A stretch of 64,000 nucleotides of DNA from Rhizomys pruinosus (GCA_009823505.1 VZQC01013826.1:671477-735476), one strand, 5' to 3'. Counted from the stretch's first letter, positions 46,223 through 59,447 are shown. The notes: generated by a model not told the origin, from the sequence alone. A program made the numbers and translations.

Positions 46223-46542
46223 CTGGGGCAGCAGAGCAGTCCTTGAGTCCCTGCCTCTGCTTAACCATAGTTCCTCCCTACTTCCTGCCGCTGAAGCGCC
46301 TCCTCTAACCTCTGCTGAGTGCTTACTGTGTGCAGAACACCAAAGGAGGAACTTGCCAGGTACCAGGGGCAGGACCTTGCACAAGTTCTTTAAAATCTTC
46401 CTGTCTTCCTTTGTAGGATGGAGCCACCTCGTGACCCATGGAACTTGGTGGGGATAAATGCTGTGTGTTACATAGGTAAATGAATACAGTAAATGCTCAG
46501 ATAAGTACTTTTTCTCTTCTTTTCTTTCCTTTCCTTTCCTTT

Positions 46543-46579
<37 letters not shown>

Positions 46580-46722
46580 TCTTTATGAGATAGGGTCTCT
46601 CTGTAGCTCCAGGAGGCCTGCAACTCACTATGTAGACCAGGCTGGCCTTGATCTCACAGAGATTTGCCTGCTTCTGCCTCGTGAGTACTGTGATTAAAGG
46701 CGTGCACCACCAGGCCTGACCT
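46543..46722 (-). mobile_element. B1 SINE with long poly(T)
   Basis: An antisense B1 preceded by a poly(T) of about 31 bases (46548-46578), in intron 2 flank of exon 3. Confidence 0.9.
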
Positions 46723-46902
46723 ATAAGCCCATATTTTAGACTACTCTTCACAGTTCATGCAGAAATAGTTGCACATAAGACTGAGAAAACCTTCCTCAAG
46801 TCACTGTTATGATCTGAGACAGGACTTGAAGCCAGGCCCATCTGGGTGCAACGCTGTTTAAACCACCCTGTAAACTCCCCCCAAACATTCATTCCTACAA
46901 AG

Positions 46903-47112
46903 GCTGGAGATGTAGCTCAGTTGTAGAGTACTTGCCTAGCATGCACGGAGTCCTGGGTTCCAGCCCCAGCACCGAATAAACCCAGTGTGGTGGTGCATGC
47001 CAGTAACCCATGCCCAGGAAGTAGGGGCAGGAGGATCAGACATTCAGGATCATCCACAGCACTTAATGAATTGGAAGCTAGCCTGGGCTACAAAAAACCT
47101 TGTCTCAAAAAA
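46903..47112 (+). mobile_element. ID-type SINE joined to B1-like sequence (B4-like)
   Basis: GGCTGGAGATGTAGCTCAGTTG through CCCAGCACCGAATAAA is an ID element derived from tRNA-Ala. The B1-like sequence after it (GTGTGGTGGTGCATGCC...) suggests a B4-type composite. Confidence 0.8.
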
Positions 47113-47518
47113 TATTCATATAAATGTGTGCGTTGGACCTTCAGTCAATTCAGTCAGGGAGGGGCTGAGAACGGAAACGGGCAGCTAGGTCCTTGCGCTG
47201 GGGGCTGGAGTTGGGGGTGGAGGCAAAGTCAGCCACAAAATAGTACTCCCAAAGCCGCCTACAGGCAAACGGGAAGGGATGAAAGACATTAGATTTCTTG
47301 AGGGAATGAAGAAGCACTGAAGTTGGATTTGAAGAACTTTGGGAAGCTGGGAAGTGGGCAGGAAGGTATTCAGGTGAGGAGACGGGGGGGGGGGGCTGTC
47401 ACAGAGACAGAGGCCCAGCGCAGGTGGCAGCCCAGACCCCAACCATAGACCTGGGCTTCACCAGAGCCTCCCGGGGGAGCTGCGGAAGCCAGCTGGGTGC
47501 GGGCTCGACTGGACTCAC

Positions 47519-47615
47519 CTGCGGCCAGAGGTGGAGTTTCAGTCAGGAAGCGCAGGCACTGACGTCTGTATTCTCGCCATTTCTGCACTGTCTCCGAGAG
47601 GGACACGGTGGCACC
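47519..47615 (-). CDS. Glp1r: Glp1r exon 2: N-terminal helix of the ectodomain
   Basis: The exon encodes residues 27-58 plus the first base of Gly59. It carries the family motif [11 protein letters not shown], which forms the N-terminal alpha-helix of the hormone-binding domain and includes Cys46. The acceptor is CCCCCAG|GGT and the donor GCAG|GTGAGT, giving 97 nt and ending in phase 1. Confidence 0.95.
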
Positions 47616-48644
47616 CTGGGGGAAGGAGGGCAGAAATGGGAGCCTCGTAGGTCCGGCAGCCCTTACCCCCTCACCTCCCGCCCCCTTGGTTTCTTTATCT
47701 TTGGGGGACCAAAACTCCACCAGGTTCTAACCATCTCCAAAAGGGGGAGAGACCAAATGTCTTTTTGTGTGGTTATCCCTCCCAGGGGACTGCGCCAGGC
47801 TGACATGTAGTAGGTGCCGGGCAAGTGTCTAAAGAACTGATGTCTGGGGACGGACGGTGAAGGAGGGTGCAGAGAACCATGTGACTCATTCTCAGACCCA
47901 TCTGCCCTTCATCTGCCCTTGGCAAGGAGAGACTTCCTGAGGGACCGCACTACATCATAGCTTAGGGCTCCTGTCTTCCTGGTGCCTAATCATGCAGCCT
48001 ACCTGGGGATTTCTTGCTGCCAACCATTCTAGAAAGGTCAGAGAAGACTCAGTCAAAGGCACCTCGGAAGCGGTGCTAAAGGTGGCACATGAAGTCACCC
48101 AGCTCAGTGGTAGCCATGCGAGAGAGTGCTGGGTGTGGTGGCCCCAAGGGTTGAAGACAGCAGTAATGCCACCCCCTACTAGAAATCCTCCTGCCAGACT
48201 CAATTGCTGCCCTAGGAGGGTCATAGATCACCCCCGCAATATCCGGTATAACACCACACAGAGCCAATAAGCAGCCTGGCTGCTTTTCTCCAACCCCCAG
48301 AAAGAGGAGTGTGCTTGGGATGGGAGGAGTGGAAAGGTTCCAGACCAGGGACATTCTGCCTGCACTCCTAGGCAGCCTCCCAGGTAGACTGGGCAGAGAC
48401 AGAGGAACCTAAACTTCCACATAGGTAACAGAACTGACTTTTAAACACACAGATCCAAACAGACCCAGTCCACTGAGCAGGCCCTTTCTCTGTATTTTTG
48501 GATATTTCCTTGAGTTTTAATGGCATTTTTATATCTTCTTTTTATTGTCTCTCATCAATAGCCTTAAAGATTATAAATATTACTCATTTAGAAGCTATAC
48601 TTGCCCAAATGACCAGAGAGAGCCCCTTGCATAAAAATTAGGGT

Positions 48645-48868
48645 GAAAAATATTTTTATTTATTATTATTCTTACTTTTCATGTGTATGACTGCATTGCC
48701 TGCATGTGTGTAAGTGCATTCATGTCATGCTTTGCTCATGGAGGTCAGAAGAAGGTGTTGGATCCTCTGGAACTGGAGTTATGGATGATTAGTAGCCGCC
48801 ATCTGGGTTCTGGGAATCGAATCCAGGCCCTCTGCAAGAACAGTCAGTGAGCCATCTCTCCAGCCCTG
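48645..48868 (-). mobile_element. B2 SINE
   Basis: Antisense B2, from the A/T-rich TATTTTTATTTATTATT end to CTCTCCAGCCC. Confidence 0.85.
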
Positions 48869-48922
48869 GGTTCACTTAAACAATTCTTTTGAAATTCTAT
48901 TTATGTACTTGTGTGTGCGTGC

Positions 48923-48994
<72 letters not shown>

Positions 48995-49746
48995 AACCTG
49001 TGGGAGTCGGGAGTCTGTCCACCATGTGCATCCTACGGATTGAACTCAGGCTATCAGAGTTGGCCACAAGACCCTTTATCTACTGAGTTATCTCTCTGAC
49101 CCAAAACTTCACCTTCAGAAATCATAAGACACACATGGATGCTGAAATGAAAATGGCTTATTTTCAGATAACTGGGCCCCTAAGTTCCAATGCCACCCAC
49201 ACACAGTGTATCTGATTTCTGGGTGGTTTAAGCTGAGTCCTAATTCCTATGACATTGCCACAAAACAACACCTATTGACTTGTGCTTGTCCATAGCCACA
49301 TAGAAAGTTCTAGAAGCAGGGGTCAACAACATCTTTGCAGTCAGTATACTGGTGAAGCTGCCCTGAAGGACATGATCTTCAGAAGGGCAAAGGTCAACTC
49401 TATTTGGGAAATAAAGAAAAGAAAATCAACTATACCAATAGCAAAGGTGGAGGAGGGCAGAGACACAGGGAGAAAAGCCCCAGGGTTTCCGGTTTTAGCA
49501 GGAAATCTGGCAGAAGGCAAGGTCACTACAGGGGGCTGGGGCAGCAGGTGTGTCTAGCCAGGGAGTGAGGAGGAGGCCCCAGGAGCCCAGAGTCTCCCAA
49601 GGAAAAGGATCAGCCATCATGGGGGCTTCAGAGAACCTGACAATGAGGAGCAGAGTGAAGAAATAAAACTAGCTTCAGACTGGGGATCCCTGAGGATGGG
49701 CTATGCCTTCCTCAGACTGGGGATCCCTGAGAATGAAGCCGTGTGA

Positions 49747-49965
49747 GGCTGGAGAGATGGCTCAGCAGTTAAGAGCTGCTCTTTCAAAGGACCCAGTTTT
49801 GATTCCCAGCACCCACATGGCAGCTAAGAACCGTCTCTAACTCTAGTTCCATGAGATGCAACACCTGAAGCCTCCACAGCATTGCAGCACCTGGGTGCAC
49901 TTTGTATACATGCAGGTAAAACGCTCATACACATAAAATATAAACAAATATTTTTCTTTAAATAA
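49747..49965 (+). mobile_element. B2 SINE
   Basis: GGCTGGAGAGATGGCTCAGC to ACATAAAATATAAACAAAT; sense orientation. Confidence 0.88.
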
Positions 49966-52354
49966 TGAAGCTGTATAACCCTTCAAACCAGAGCTTCCTA
50001 AGGATAGAGTTCTAGACACCTCAGACCAGGATTCCGGTCAAACAGGACCGCGTCTCCCCAGGCTAATGGAGCCTCCTAACAATGGAAGTGTTCCGTTCTG
50101 TCTGGGAACCCATTCAGAATTTCCAGATGCTCCTCATCTCTCACTCCAATGTGGTCTACACTCACATGTACAGCTACCTGGATCTCTGGCCTCTCCCAAA
50201 CTTGGTTTTATGCAAAGCTACAGGCAGCCATGGGCAGAGGAACCATGGGAAACTCAAGGATGACAGACAGAGCCTGGCCTGGGAGTCCTCCAGCGGCTGG
50301 AGGCTGCAGTCAAATGCTTTTCAGGACAAATGACCTATGAAGGTGGTGGGGTGTAAAAGTTCAGGGTCTCAGTAATGACCTGAGTGTCCTCAGGTACTCT
50401 GGGGGTCAAGAGGTACATGCAGGGTAAATGGAGGCTGGAATAGCAAAGAGCATGGGCATTTCAACAGGAGGACCCAGAGAGGGCAAAGGGGTAGCGGTGA
50501 GTGCTGGGGAGGTGGTTCAATCCGTCAAGCATGTGCTGACCTGAGTTCAATCCCCAGAACCCACATAGAAAGCTGGGCGTGGTGGCCCACTCTCATAAGC
50601 CCAGGGCCAGGGGCGGCAGAGATAGGAGGGTTCTTGGGGCTCACTGGCCAGACAGCTTAGCTTCTTTGGTAAGCTCCAGACCCAAGTGAGAGACTGTGCC
50701 TCAGAAACAACCAACCAATCAACAAAAACCCAATGTAGGTGACTCCCGAGGAAGAACACCCAGGTTTGAGCCCTGATCTACACACATGTGCGCACATCTA
50801 CATGCATAGCCGTATACACACATGTGCCTGCACATTCACAAGCACACCTACATGCACAAGAAGGTGGAGAGGTGGTCATATCTGTGCCCAGGAGGATTTC
50901 TTGGGGGCAAAGAGGATGTGGGTTAGATAGGAGGCTCTGATCTGGGGCAAGACTGGGTGAAGCAGGGGCCACTGAGTGCTGTCGGCCCTGGGCCCAGGGG
51001 GCACAGTGAAGAGTGTGGGACCCTATCTCAGATCTGGGCTTAGATCCTTGGGTTCCCCCTATTAATTAAAGCTATGATCTTATGCAAGTTTTGACTTCTA
51101 AACTCAGCTGCCTTGTGTGAAAATGAGTGATAATAGCCTGCCCCTCTAAGACTGCTGGGAGAGGCTCTGTCAGTGGTGGTCTGACTTCCTGGATTTGGAG
51201 ACCTGACTGTTCCCTTACTTCTAGGTACAATAAACTCCCTGAAAGAATTAACATAGATGTCCCAGGACGCTGCACCAGTCAGAACCTGAGGTTTGAGCCT
51301 CAGGGGCCAGAAGGACAGATTAGAGCTTCTTAGAACCAAGGTGCCTGGAATCCCTCTGAGGAGGATGGATGCAGGTGAAGAAGAGGCCTAGGATGAGCTA
51401 GCTAATCCTTGGATTTAGGAGTTTGGAGAAGAAGCCAGAGAGAATGGCAAGGGGGGGGGGTGTCACAGTCCAGGGAAGGCGCTCTCTGTCCGCTCCACAG
51501 CCTGCCGCAGTGGCGCAGGGCATCCTGCACTGCTCAGTGCGAGCATGTAGACAAGACTTCTTCCTTTTCTGCACATCATTTGGGTTGAGGGGAAGGAGGG
51601 AAGAGCTGAGCCTTGCTGGACCACTGTGGAAGGATGGATGAGGGAAGAAGGGCTCTCAGAAGGTACAGAGGGGGGCTCCAAAGACGAATTCCTAGAGCCC
51701 CAACTGGATCTAGATTCCCTGTCATTTCCTCCTGGGACACCAGACTTCTTCCTTGCCGCTCGATTCACACCCTCCATTGTTGAGCCCCATCTTTTTGTGC
51801 CCATTTTTTTTCCTGCTTAGATTATGAGAGGGGGAGAGCAAGCAAGCTGCACGCACCACTGAGACCTCTTACAGACACAGGGTCACACGCACATCCCACT
51901 TGTACCCTCAAGGGCATCCCGAGCACTGAGACCCTGACATTGAATTTTTTGTCCCCCGCACCACCACACACAGATGGCCAGGCATACAATCACCCCCTCC
52001 CACCAACACACACACAAACATACCTCCCTGACTGATACACTTGACCCCACACAGTCACACATGTAAATACTATCACATGCAGAGTACCTCTCCTACATGG
52101 ACACATATCAGCAAACCCCAGTTCACTCACCACTCACCGGGATGTGACACACAATCCCAGACCCTCTTAAAGGCACAGTAGCACAGGCAAGGTCCCAACA
52201 TATACACAGTGTTGGACATACAAGTTGTATACATGGTAGGTCCCATCCAGCCTGTCACACACTGAGTTCCAAATGAACACACAGAGAAATGGGGGTTCAA
52301 ACAGCCCGAACCTTTGTCTCCCAATCTGTATCTGTCTATCTCATATCTACCTCC

Positions 52355-52459
<105 letters not shown>

Positions 52460-54995
52460 AGACATACACAGGAACTTGCCTAGGGACAGGCTGTGGCAAA
52501 CGACAGGTCTGTTTTTCCTCAGAACCCAGTGCCCCGCATTTGAGGGCAGGATGTGGTTTCTTGGTTACTCTTGGCTAGTCCCAGGCTGGGTCCATGTCCG
52601 GAAGGGAGCCCAGCTAGGGACAAAGTCCACCCTGATCAAGTCCCAGCTTCAGCCTCCAGCAACCTTTGCTAGAGCGCAGAAGCCAGGGCCTTCCAGCACA
52701 CACCCCCCCCCCAGCCTTATTCTGCAGCCTGGGCACACAGCAGGTTGTGGAAGAAAAAACAGTCTAGCTCTCCCAAGGCCTAAACCTGCCATTTCAGGGT
52801 GCCAATGTCACAGTCCCCTCAGTGTCCTTCCATGACAGAGCCCATGATCCCTGTTTTGTAGGTAAAACAAACAAACAAACAAACAGGTTTGGAGTTGGTC
52901 AAGCATCCTACCAAAGATCTTCAGCTAAGAGCAGACCTAGGATTCAAACCCAGTTCCCTCAGGTTGGAACTTCGGATGTCTTCTCAGTCACCTAGCTCCC
53001 TCACAGACGGTCTGTGGGTGCACAGGAATGCTGGGTGTGTTTGAGAGGGGCGATCTAGCCAAAGAGCCTAATAAAGGAGCTTAGAGCACCTTTTGCAGAA
53101 GTCTGTTTGGCCATCCCTTGACCTTCAGAGAAGCAACTTCCAGCCTCACCAGACCTCAGCTGCCCCTTCAGGTGCCCCAAAAGGGAGGTATGAGCCAAGA
53201 GCCCAGCCCATATCCTTTTGCCTCCCAGTCTCTAAGATGCTGGGCCACCTTACCTAGAGAACCCCACTATGAATGCTAATCTTGCTGATGGTGTAGACAA
53301 AACAAAATGCAAAATCTTAGTTTGAGAGTCCTATGTGCATTTGTGAGGTCTTGTCATAATTATTGCAGTCTAACCTCAAAGTCGCCTCCTGTCACACAGC
53401 TCTCTGTGATGAACACAGGTGCCAGTGCCCCCATAGCCAGAGCTCCCCCCCACCAAAAAAAAGTGCCAGGATCTTTGTTCAATGTCTGCACTTCCTTTCC
53501 TTTTCCAGCTCCTGGGTCCTGTTATGAGCCAAGGCTGAGAAGTGAGAGGGGAAGAGAGAAAAAAGCAGGGTCACGGGAAAGGGAATTTGGGAGAGGAAAA
53601 AAAAAAGAGGCAGCCCCTGAAAGGCTTGGGTCGCTTCCCTTAATCCCAACCTGACCTGCAAACTTGGCCTGCAGCCGCCTTAGACCAGGAGACTCACACC
53701 CCCACCTTCCCAGCCCATTAAGAGAGAACTCAGCAGTAGATCTGCAGTTGTGGCCCTGGAAAGATCTCAATGTCACCACAAAAGCCGTGGCCTGCTGGGG
53801 AACACTGAGGAAGGTGCCAGGGCCCTGGGAAGGCATCTTCTGGGACCAGGGCAGGAGCTGGGATGGGGGACAGGGCGAGGAAAAGGACATGTCTGCAAAA
53901 GGATTTGGGTGTTGAAAGGTGCTGGCACCTTAGTTGAGAGGCACATCTGTCCACAACTGGATTCCCAGACAGTGACGGAATCTTTCCTGTCTGGGAACAA
54001 GTTCAAGACCCTGTGCAGGGTCATTTACTCCCTGAAGGACTCAGTCCTTTAGTTCTGGGGATGAACACAGGAGATGGTGGGAAGGTATTCGCTCACTGCG
54101 AAGGACAGGCCCCCCAGGCCTGTGGCTCCTCTGCTCAGGGTATCCTGGAACCTTTGAAAAACCACTGTCTCCCAAAGTAACTGACCCCATCCCCAAGGCA
54201 GTAACTAGAAGCAGGACAGGTGGTCAGGGCAGAGAGAGCCAGAGAAGGGGCCACAGGGGTCCAAGTGCAGCCTGGTCCCTGGTGGCTTCTAATGGGTTGC
54301 CAGCCGGGGGTGGGGTGGGGGGGCAGAATGAGGGGCAGAGTGTGTGATGGGGCCTGTCTCATTCTCAAGAAGATCACAACCTGCTGTATGCTTGCTTCAG
54401 GGACTGGTGGGGGCACTCTAGTGCCACCTGGGAGGTAACCAGGAAGGAGAGCAAGCCATAAACCGCGGGGTCCCTGGGGCCATGAGTCAGACTGTGTTAG
54501 GGGTTTGATGATGGGGGGCGGAGGCGGTTTCCACATCCAGGCCCTCTCCGCTTTCCAGAGCCTTCTGGGGTTTTTAACAGAGAAGAGAGGACCAGGGAGT
54601 AGGAGAGGACCAGAGGGGAGGGGAGGCACCGCAGGGGTCCTGGGTACAGTGGGAGAGGCAGCTGGGAAGAAAGATGGGTCATGCCAAAGCAGCCAGCACG
54701 GGTTCAGGAAAAGGAGGTGGGGCAAGTACAGAAATTCGTCGCAGAAGTCAGCGCAGAGCAGCAGCCGTGGGGCAGCTGGTGCCCTGGCAGAGGGGACTGA
54801 GAAGTGGGCGCCTCGCCAGGTCTGGGGTAGTTATCCACCGTCTAAGCCCCGCCAGGGCCGCCCAACTCCCTGACCCTTCTCCCCAGGCCCGCGCTTCCAC
54901 TGCCAGCCCCGGGTCTCAGAGTTTCGCTCAAGTCCAAGCCTCCCCCTCTCTGCAACGCCCGCCTCCCGCTGGTCGCAGGGGTCCCTGGGGCTCAC

Positions 54996-55073
54996 CTGGG
55001 GGCGGGGTCCGGCTCTGCCCACCGCCCCAAGTAGCAGGATTGCCAGGCGCAGCGGGCTGGGGGCGCCGGCCAT
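54996..55073 (-). CDS. Glp1r: Glp1r exon 1 (coding part): signal peptide
   Basis: This exon encodes residues 1-26, starting MAGAPSPLRLAILLLGAVGR and ending in PQ. The N-terminus has a hydrophobic core (LAILLLG) typical of a cleaved signal peptide, and the RAGPRPQ that follows is the conserved start of the mature receptor. The start ATG at 55073-55071 sits in a G-rich context and matches the start of known mammalian GLP1R. The donor after codon 26 is CAG|GTGAGC, phase 0. The frame stays open upstream, so the start is chosen by homology. Confidence 0.95.
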
Positions 55074-55083
55074 GGCGGGGCGC

Positions 55084-55098
55084 TCAGGACTGGGCCAT
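55084..55098 (-). other. Short upstream ORF in the Glp1r 5' UTR
   Basis: An ATG at 55098-55096 opens a four-codon frame (MAQS) that ends in TGA at 55086-55084, 11 nt before the receptor start codon. If transcription starts upstream of it, it could lower or tune translation of the main frame. Whether it lies in the mRNA depends on the unknown start site. Confidence 0.45.
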
Positions 55099-56215
55099 CT
55101 CTGCCACCTGCGGAACCGTGCGCTGCGACTGATCCCCGCCGGGCTGCGGGGGAGGAGCCGGCGTGGGGCCGCCCCACCCGCGGGAGGGGCCTGGCGGGGT
55201 CCCTGCTGTCTTCCGCCTGGGTCGCTGGAGGCCCCTGGCCAGCCCCGGTGCTGCTGTCCCGGGGCAGAGAGTTGCCAGGCGCTGCGCTCTCCACCAACAC
55301 CAGGGAAGCGCAGGAGCCGGGCCACCAGCTCAGAGCGCCTGCCGTGCGTGGTGCGCTCCGCACACTCTCTGCTGGTGGCCAGCGGGCCCGCCTCCCACGC
55401 CCCCACCCCCACACCCCCGATCTCCTTCAGGGTCTCCCCACCCCCAACAAAGGAAAGCCACGCCAGTGCACCCCAAAGGAAACTGAGGCCCTGGGATAGA
55501 TGGTAGTACAAGGTCACACTGTCTCCTGCAAAGTGTATCTCATAGCTAGCGACTAGTAAGAAAGATGCACCCAGCCAGGCTCCTTCCCACGTCCTCTCCT
55601 CATCCCAAGCCAGACCTTCCTGGTAGGCCTGAGACAGCTAGGGCTGTGGAGACCAGGACCCAGCATCCAAGCAGGGGCCTCAGGCTCCTCTCCGTTTAGG
55701 AACTTGAGGAGTTGCGGGGTGGAAAGGTGGAAAGAGTTGATTGGAGGTCTGTCTTTCTGGAAGTTTCCACAAGTTTCCCACCCATCTCTACCGTCATTTC
55801 CTGCTGTGTGGGTATGATCTTGTGTGCCCTGGCTGACATCCCTCTGCATCTCAGTCTGTTTTCCAGGTTTTTGTACACGTCTATCTGTCTTCTAGCCCCT
55901 TCATTCCACCCTTCTGTCAGCATTCAGTACAGGGCTGGGGGTGGGGGGCAGCGCCAAGACTAGGATCCGTTCCTCCAGCTAGTGGGAGTCAAGCACAGAG
56001 TGTACAGCGTATCCCCCCCTAAACCTCTTAAGAAATGGGGATGGGCAAAGAGAAATAAATTCCCACCTCCCCAAAAAGAACCACTGTTAGGAACATTGAA
56101 TATGGCTCTAAGTAGCTCTGGACGTGCCTGGGGCCAGTCCTGAGAACTCCGGAGAGGGAAGGAATTCTTCCAGGAGAAAATCGAAGGAACAGGGTCTAGG
56201 CAAGAGACAGCCACT

Positions 56216-56525
56216 GGGAGGAGCCTTCGGGGTCCATTCCCCAAGAGATGCACCTCTACTGCAAGCCCTGTATCAGTGGGAGGGGTCTTCAGGGTTCATC
56301 CCCCAAGAGATGCACCTCTACAGCAAGCCCTGTATCAGTGGGAGGAGCCTTCAGGGTCCATTCCCCAAGAGATGCACCTCTACAGCAAGCCCTGTATCAG
56401 TGGGAGGAGCCTTCAGGGTCCATTCCCCAAGAGATGCACCTCTACAGCAAGCCCTGTATCAGTGGGAGGAGCCTTCAGGGTCCATTCCCCAAGAGATGCA
56501 CCTCTACAGCAAGCACTGTATCAGC
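56216..56525. repeat. 62-bp minisatellite upstream of Glp1r
   Basis: Five copies of a 62-bp unit (core CCAAGAGATGCACCTCTACA, then GCAAGCCCTGTATCAGTGGG) with cores at 56241, 56303, 56365, 56427 and 56489. It lies 1.1-1.5 kb upstream of the start codon. Confidence 0.95.
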
Positions 56526-57039
56526 CTCCTAGTTTTGTGTTCTCCCCCCCGGAAGTCAAATAGATCCCTTCTGTGTGCCACTTAGGCTTAGATTGCTTAG
56601 GGGCCATTGACAGAAAACTCCACCCCAAACAATGTTGTTACTGGGGCTTTTTTGTAGCAAGGCTGGAGGTTCGGCCCAGGATTGGAGAATCTGCTCCCTG
56701 ATCAACAAAGTCTCCAGATCTTTTAGCTTCTCTGGCTCAAGGCATCTCTCCAATGACTCAAATGGTTTCTCTAGACCCAACCACGATATCCAAAATCTAA
56801 TCGGCAAGAAAGCACTGGAGATTACCTACAGGGACATACTCTGAAAATAGCCACTGTTAATCCCACACCTATTGGTCAGAGTTTAGTCAAATGGGCACCC
56901 CTAATTTCACAGGAAGCTAAAAACGTGCCTTTTATGTCAGGCATCCATGGGCTGAAATAATGGCCTTTCATCGCTCTGCTTCTGTTAGGTTAATAACACT
57001 ATAAATGGGGTGGGGACATTTTGAAGAAATAAAAGTTTT

Positions 57040-57183
57040 TTTTTTGGTCTTTTTGAGACAGGATCTCCCTGTAGCCCCAGCTGGAACTTGCTCTGTAGAC
57101 CAGGCTGGCCTTCAACTCACAAAGATCCACCTGCCTCTGCCTCCCAAGTGCTGGGATTAAAGACGTGCGCCACCATGCCCGGC
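57040..57183 (-). mobile_element. B1 SINE with target-site duplication
   Basis: An antisense B1 flanked by TGAAGAAATAAAAGTTTT at 57022-57039 and 57184-57201. Confidence 0.93.
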
Positions 57184-57299
57184 TGAAGAAATAAAAGTTT
57201 TATTCTAGCATCTGATTCTGGTGCAAGGGTGAAGGGACATTCCATGTGGACAGGCAGGGAGTTCCCAATATACCTAGCCAAAGTAGCTTGGAAAGTGTG

Positions 57300-58050
57300 A
57301 CGGGTCATCTTGGCTGCCAACTTGACTGGATCTGGGATCAACTAAAAGGCAAGCAGATGAGCACTCTGGGAAAGACTTTCTTGATCAGATTCTCTAAAGT
57401 GGGAAGAAAGGTGAGCACCACCTTTTGGGGGCAGCACAGGTAAAAGATAGAAGAAAGAATCTGCCTTTTGCCTGTTTGCCTTCACTCTTGCTGACAAGTC
57501 CATCTGTCCTGTTGATGCCATTGCTGCATTCCTTTGCGGGTATTCAAACCAGATTCTTCAGCCTCCCAACATCGACGGAAGACCAGAAGCTCTCTGAGAA
57601 TCCTCCAGGAACTCCAGGGCCAGATGGGACCACTGAGACATCTATCCTGGTGAACTGAGGAACCCCTGGGTTCCAGCCTAATACAGGAGCAAACCCAATT
57701 CCTAGATCTCTATGAAACCATTCATTCTTAATTGTATATTACTTAGTTTCCTCATTGTTGGGGCCAAATGCTTGACAAGAAGCAACTTAAGGAAGGGTAG
57801 ATCTTGGCTCATTGTCTGTGGGTTGTAGTTCATCATGGTGGGGAAGGTGTGAGGCAGCTGGTCACATTACATCCCAGTCAGGAAGTAGAGAGAGATGGAT
57901 GCTGCTGCTCAGCTCACTTTATCCTTTCTGTTCATGGGACGGTGCCACCTGTGACACTGTGCAGCCCACGTTCAGAGTGGCTCTGCTGTTCAGTTGAACT
58001 TTCCAGGAAACAAGCTCACAGACACACCCAGAGGTGTGTGTTCATGATAA
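57300..58050. mobile_element. Rodent LTR-like repeats
   Basis: The block starting near 57300 (GGTCATCTTGGCTGCCAACT) resembles sequence starting near 60550. The block from 57720 resembles the repeats at 3975 and 4925. These look like old LTR-class elements; the family is not certain. Confidence 0.55.
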
Positions 58051-58249
58051 CTATAAATCCAATCCATTGGGTAGTGATGATGAACCATCACAAACTGCAC
58101 AAATACACTTATTCATGAAGACAGAGGTCTCATTACCTCCTGAAGTTTCTACTTGCTCCCGCCTCTTAATATAGCAGGGATCAAATGGACCATATTTAAA
58201 CCATGGCTCTCTAAAGGAAGACAAAGCAATGCCGGATAAAGAAGTACCG

Positions 58250-58405
58250 GCTTGCTGGGTTTGTTGCTGAATGCCTTTAATCCCAGCACCCAGGAGGCAG
58301 AAGCAGGTCAGTCTCTGTGAGTTCAAGGCCAGCCTGGTCTACATAATGAGTTTCGGGCCAGCCAGGGCTACAGGAAGACCCTGTCTCAAAAAGACCAAAA
58401 ACAAA
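58250..58405 (+). mobile_element. B1 SINE
   Basis: Sense B1-like sequence ending CCTGTCTCAAAAAGACC and an A-rich tail; the head is diverged. Confidence 0.8.
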
Positions 58406-59400
58406 CAAAGAAGTACAGGTTCCTTCCTATAGGGCTGGGGGGTGGGGAGGAGAAGAAGGAGTGAGTATTCAGATAGAATTGGGGCCTTCCCTGTGAATTT
58501 ATCAACTTTAAAATTACCCTTATTCAACTACTTATTGAATGCCTGCCATATGCAGACTGAACACATCCTTCCCTTCAGGGAGTTTATATTCTATTGCACG
58601 AAGGAGCCAGTAAATGAACCATGAATAGCTGCAGCAGGGCATGCATATTTTGATCTTGATGAGCATCGATGCAGTGGCAGCTGCTGTTTTAAAGCCCTGG
58701 TCTTGGCTTCCTCTAGCTGGAAGGAGCTTGCTCTGTGTCCAGCCAGTGCAGGGCATGCACTGCGAAGAATAACTGTCAGCTACACATGCACAGGAGGCAA
58801 GGGCGCAAGCCCCAGTCCCCAGCCCCTGGGGCAGGACAGCTTGGGGCATGTGCTCCTCTCTCCCAGAGCTCTCCAGATTTGCACAGTGGATGCCTGCTCA
58901 ACGGTGGATGCCGGCGATGGCTTCCTTTCCTTTTCTGGTTCATTTTCTAATGGCCGGGGCTAGAGCTCCGTGTGGGGCACTACACAAATAAATATGAAGC
59001 TTTCGTTCTTGCATTCTCACACCAGGGTCCGAGTCCGGAGAACCAGTCTGCCTAGGTGTGTGGCAGATGACCTCTCCTTTAACATCTGAGGATTCAGAAG
59101 CTTCTGTGTTTGCTGTGATGCTATGTCTTATCTTAGTGTGCATTATCCTGATGCTAGGCACTGTGACCTTCTCAATGGAGCATGAGGAGGCAGAGTCTGG
59201 ACGCAGTGCTTCCATGTGGCCCACATCCATCCCTTCCTTCCAGGTTCTGTCTCGGGATGATGGATGAGACCAGCCCCCCCCCATCCTTTTATAGCCTTGG
59301 CTATCCCCCTTAGCTGCTGGAAGGTTGTACACAGGGCATTCTGGAAGGTTCTTTTCCTCATCACTTCACATACCTGTGAAGGTGTTGCCAGAGAGGCTTT
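58406..59400. other. Intergenic, no gene seen
   Basis: Mostly unique-looking sequence. No ORF shows family resemblance. Confidence 0.5.
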
Positions 59401-59404
59401 TAAA

Positions 59405-59412
59405 AGTAAGAT

Positions 59413-59447
<35 letters not shown>

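Larger units (their letters stand above)
54830..55480 (-). promoter_or_regulatory. Glp1r: CpG-rich promoter and 5' UTR of Glp1r
   Basis: The region around exon 1 is strongly enriched in GC and CpG compared with the rest of the window. Upstream of the start codon, GC-box-like motifs such as GGGTGGGGCGG (about 55170-55180, minus strand) fit a TATA-less, Sp1-type promoter, as described for human GLP1R. I see no convincing TATA box close to the start codon. The transcription start is not determined. Confidence 0.7.

Noticed and set aside
54831..55517. A 228-codon ORF containing Glp1r exon 1
   Set aside because: The frame is open upstream and downstream because the CpG-rich DNA lacks stops. Only residues from the ATG at 55073 to the donor at 54996 match the receptor.
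56124..56585. Repetitive ORFs around 153 codons upstream of Glp1r
   Set aside because: They follow the 62-bp minisatellite; because 62 is not a multiple of 3, all three frames are cycled through and lack meaning.
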